A stretch of DNA of 7,806 nt. It comes from Planctomycetota bacterium (GTDB lineage Bacteria; Planctomycetota; UBA11346). The notes beneath the pieces are model-generated. The model was not told the origin of the DNA. It did no database searches and saw only the letters and a program-made list of their open reading frames with translations. Position 1 is the stretch's first letter, and each line of letters starts with the position of its first letter. Below, piece by piece: positions 6,230-7,806 of the stretch. Both the position numbers and the translations under genes were made by a program. Where the stretch lies: positions 1-7,806 of the forward strand of contig CANIXE010000098.1 in NCBI GenBank assembly GCA_947470885.1, read 5' to 3'.

Positions 6230-6724
6230 ATGAGCGCGAATCCCAAGGTCATTGCCTACACCGACGGCGGCTGTCGGGGCAATCCCGGGGGCATCGGCGC
6301 CTGGGCCTTTGTCCTGATCAATCCTGCCAGCGGCAACTGCCTGGAGCGCTCCGGCGGGGTGCCGGACACCACCAACAACCGGATGGAAATGCAGGCCGCG
6401 GTGGAGGCCCTGAAGGCCCTGGCCAAACCGGGCACCGCCATCGAAATCCGCTCGGACAGCCAGTACCTCATCAAGTGCTGCAGCGAATGGATGCCCGGGT
6501 GGAAGAAAAAGGGCTGGAAGAAATCCGGTGGTGAGCTGAAGAACGTCGACATCTTGAAAGAACTCGACGTGTTGCTGGCCAAGCACACCGTCACCTGGAA
6601 ATGGGTCCCTGGCCACGCCGGCGAGAAGGGCAACGAGCGGGTGGACGAACTGGCGAACCTGGCCATGGACCGGATCGCCAAACGCCAGGAGCCCACTTGG
6701 GAAGGCCGCCGGGTTTGGGGGTAA
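6230..6724 (+). CDS. rnhA: Ribonuclease HI
   Basis: This 164-residue endonuclease cuts the RNA strand of RNA-DNA hybrids, removing R-loops and RNA primers. The catalytic set is complete: D12 (AYTDGGCRGNPG), E53 (NNRMEM), D76 (RSDSQYL) and D139 (NERVDELAN), plus H129 in the flexible loop WVPGHAGEKGN. The lysine/tryptophan-rich segment GWKKKGWKKSGG (90-101) matches the basic protrusion (handle) of E. coli-type RNase HI that binds the hybrid. Length is close to the 155 residues of E. coli RnhA, and no hybrid-binding or fused domain is present. The ATG starts 1 nt after the upstream stop codon; GGTGG at 6216-6220 is a modest ribosome binding site. It is the last gene of the rightward run and converges on the SDR gene. 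Confidence 0.96.
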   Translation: MSANPKVIAYTDGGCRGNPGGIGAWAFVLINPASGNCLERSGGVPDTTNNRMEMQAAVEALKALAKPGTAIEIRSDSQYLIKCCSEWMPGWKKKGWKKSGGELKNVDILKELDVLLAKHTVTWKWVPGHAGEKGNERVDELANLAMDRIAKRQEPTWEGRRVWG

Positions 6725-6826
6725 GCCCACCGTCCACAGAGGGGTCGGAATTTTCCCGGACGAAAAGCCTCGGTTCCTTGTTCGTAGGCCCTCCTTTGCC
6801 GATGTTTATCCCATCTGGAGGGACGA

Positions 6827-7564
6827 TTACCGGGTGCGCAACCGGCCCAGGCCGCCATCAACGCCCAGGACCTGGCCGGTGATCCACCCCGCCTCCGGCG
6901 AGAGGAGCATGGCGATGGCAGCGGCCTGGTCTTCCGCCATGCCGATCCGCCCCAGGGGGTGCATCGCCGCGCTTGCGGCCCGGCCTGCCTCACTGCCCAG
7001 AAGGCCGGCGGTCAGCGGAGTTTTCGTGAGACCCGGGGCCACGGCATTGATTCGCAGGCCGATGTTCGCGTAGGTTGCGGCAGCGGCCCGGACCAGTCCC
7101 TCGATTCCGGCCTTGGCGGCGGCGATGGCCTCGTGGTTGGCCAGGCCCAAGGTCGCCGCCACGGAGGACATCAGGACGATGCTCCCCGGCCGGCGCTCCG
7201 CCTGGTGGCGGGTGGCAACCAGGCGGAGCACCAGGAAGGCACTGTCCAGGTTCGCCCCCTGGATTGCCCGCCATTGGGCGAATTCCGTACGATGGGCCGG
7301 CTTGAGGAGGAGCGAACCCACCAGGTGGGCACAACCATCCAAGGGCGGTCGGGAGGCCAGGGCCTCGGCGAGGTGACCGGCACCCGCTTCGGTGCTGAGG
7401 TCTCCAGGGACGGTGGCGGGTTGTCCTGGGGTTTCCCCGGCCAAGGACTCAAGTCGGTCCCCATCCCGGGCGGCAAGGGTAAGGATGGTGCCAGTGGCGG
7501 CGAGGCGGCGGGTCAGGGCGCGACCGATGCCGCCGGTGGCGCCGGTGATCAGGATGTGGGGCAT
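6827..7564 (-). CDS. SDR-fold (short-chain dehydrogenase-like) protein lacking the catalytic tyrosine
   Basis: This 245-residue protein has the size and fold signatures of a classical SDR. The dinucleotide-binding TGATGGIG is at residues 7-14 and GDL at 54-56. N105 (GANLDSAF), S133/S134 (LMSSVAATLG), NAVAPGLTKTPL (173-184) and ITGQVLGVDGG (228-238) follow family positions. In the YxxxK active-site motif the lysine is kept (K151 in EAIAAAKAG), but the tyrosine position is isoleucine (I147). The usual NNAG is replaced by HLVGS (80-84). I recall similar NHEAIAAAKAG variants in other bacteria, so this may be a recognised divergent subgroup, but I cannot verify it here. The protein may bind NAD(P) without standard oxidoreductase chemistry. 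The only upstream start is the ATG at 7564, with a weak GGAA site 6 nt before it. It stands alone, convergent with rnhA. Confidence 0.88.
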   Translation of the reverse strand: MPHILITGATGGIGRALTRRLAATGTILTLAARDGDRLESLAGETPGQPATVPGDLSTEAGAGHLAEALASRPPLDGCAHLVGSLLLKPAHRTEFAQWRAIQGANLDSAFLVLRLVATRHQAERRPGSIVLMSSVAATLGLANHEAIAAAKAGIEGLVRAAAATYANIGLRINAVAPGLTKTPLTAGLLGSEAGRAASAAMHPLGRIGMAEDQAAAIAMLLSPEAGWITGQVLGVDGGLGRLRTR

Positions 7565-7600
7565 GGGGTATTCCGATGGACGATGCGGGCATTGGATGTT

Positions 7601-7629
7601 TTGAACGAATATTTAACCATTTCTAGATA
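7601..7629 (+). promoter_or_regulatory. Possible rightward promoter with near-palindrome over the -10
   Basis: TTGAAC (7601-7606, four of six consensus positions) and TAGATA (7624-7629, three of six) are separated by an ideal 17 nt. A 16-bp near-palindrome with one mismatched pair covers 7617-7632. It points away from the SDR gene towards the window edge. This is weak: such palindromes occur by chance at this length. Confidence 0.25.
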
Positions 7630-7741
7630 TGGGAATCGGTCATGTCCTCCGAGTGGCTATTGATGTGGAGATCCAGCCGTCAGCTCCCGGGTGGCGAACA
7701 TCGTCCGTCTCCCTGGACAAACAGTTAAGCCTTAATGACGC

Positions 7742-7789
7742 AGTTGAGTTGGCCTTTTGCAGAATCCCTGCTGTATTTCTCAACTTTTT
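7742..7789 (+). terminator. Possible intrinsic terminator (rightward)
   Basis: AGTTGAG (7742-7748) pairs with CTCAACT (7779-7785), with an inner GCAG/CTGC pair (7759-7762 with 7768-7771), and T7785-T7789 form a five-T tract at the base of the stem. The large internal loops make the structure only moderately stable. It could end a short transcript from the promoter proposed at 7601-7629. Confidence 0.3.
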
Positions 7790-7806
7790 CCCTCGACAGT
7801 TGTTTC

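Larger units (their letters stand above)
7565..7806. other. AT-richer right-end region with no convincing gene
   Basis: These 242 bp before the SDR gene are visibly less GC-rich than the rest of the window. No long open frame specific to the region is seen. A 28-codon frame at 7642-7728 (+) and tiny leftward frames, including a 6-codon one preceded by GGAGG, are too short to call. The region should contain the SDR promoter, but I cannot fix it. It does hold a possible rightward promoter and a terminator-like hairpin. Confidence 0.6.

Noticed and set aside
5801..6730. 309-codon leftward frame
   Set aside because: It is antisense to the PhyH-like gene and rnhA, both supported by catalytic motifs.
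6725..6826. Terminator between convergent rnhA and SDR genes (CCCTCC at 6789-6794 with GGAGGG at 6817-6822)
   Set aside because: There is only a 6-bp stem with a 22-nt loop and no T-run on either strand. The 102-bp gap otherwise shows nothing I can support.
6959..7663. 234-codon rightward frame
   Set aside because: It is antisense to the SDR gene, has low-complexity Gly/Gln/Arg composition, and shows no family motif.
7642..7728. 28-codon frame as a confirmed small gene
   Set aside because: There is no recognisable motif and only a weak GGGA upstream. It is kept only as part of a low-interest finding.

Overview
This is a GC-rich bacterial chromosomal window of housekeeping genes. Its one obviously accessory element is a family of GAATGCTC octamer repeats around ridA. 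The strong G/C third-position preference, heavy use of CGG and CCC/CCG codons, and tight gene packing suggest a high-GC bacterium. I cannot name it from sequence alone; Acidobacteriota (Holophagae-like) is a low-confidence guess. No rRNA, tRNA, insertion sequence, prophage or CRISPR array is visible.

Left part (1-1325): a leftward unit holds a SEC-C-tagged type I methionine aminopeptidase (map, 117-1133), followed after 20 nt by the first 32 codons of an unrecognised gene that leaves the window. The divergent map/ridA intergenic region carries ten GAATGC motifs, the last six forming a perfect GAATGCTC tandem array. ridA (1326-1706) is rightward. After it comes a second octamer cluster arranged as a 28-bp perfect inverted repeat around a 43-nt loop.

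Centre (1874-6724): six rightward genes with gaps or overlaps of at most 12 nt look like one operon. They encode a cytoplasmic cyclophilin, PyrE (pyrimidine synthesis), a membrane-anchored SpoIID/LytB-domain protein (cell-wall glycan), Tgt (tRNA queuosine), a PhyH-like Fe(II)/2-oxoglutarate dioxygenase and RNase HI. Their roles are unrelated, so the operon probably reflects shared growth-linked expression rather than a pathway. The Tgt is unusual because the three zinc-binding cysteines of the family are absent.

Right part (6725-7806): a convergent leftward SDR-fold gene lacks the usual catalytic tyrosine. It is followed by a more AT-rich 242-bp stretch with no convincing gene but with a possible rightward promoter and a terminator-like hairpin.

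I see no complete novel multi-gene system. The points most worth a second look are the octamer repeats framing ridA, the cysteine-less Tgt, the tyrosine-less SDR protein, and the dioxygenase overlapping tgt.
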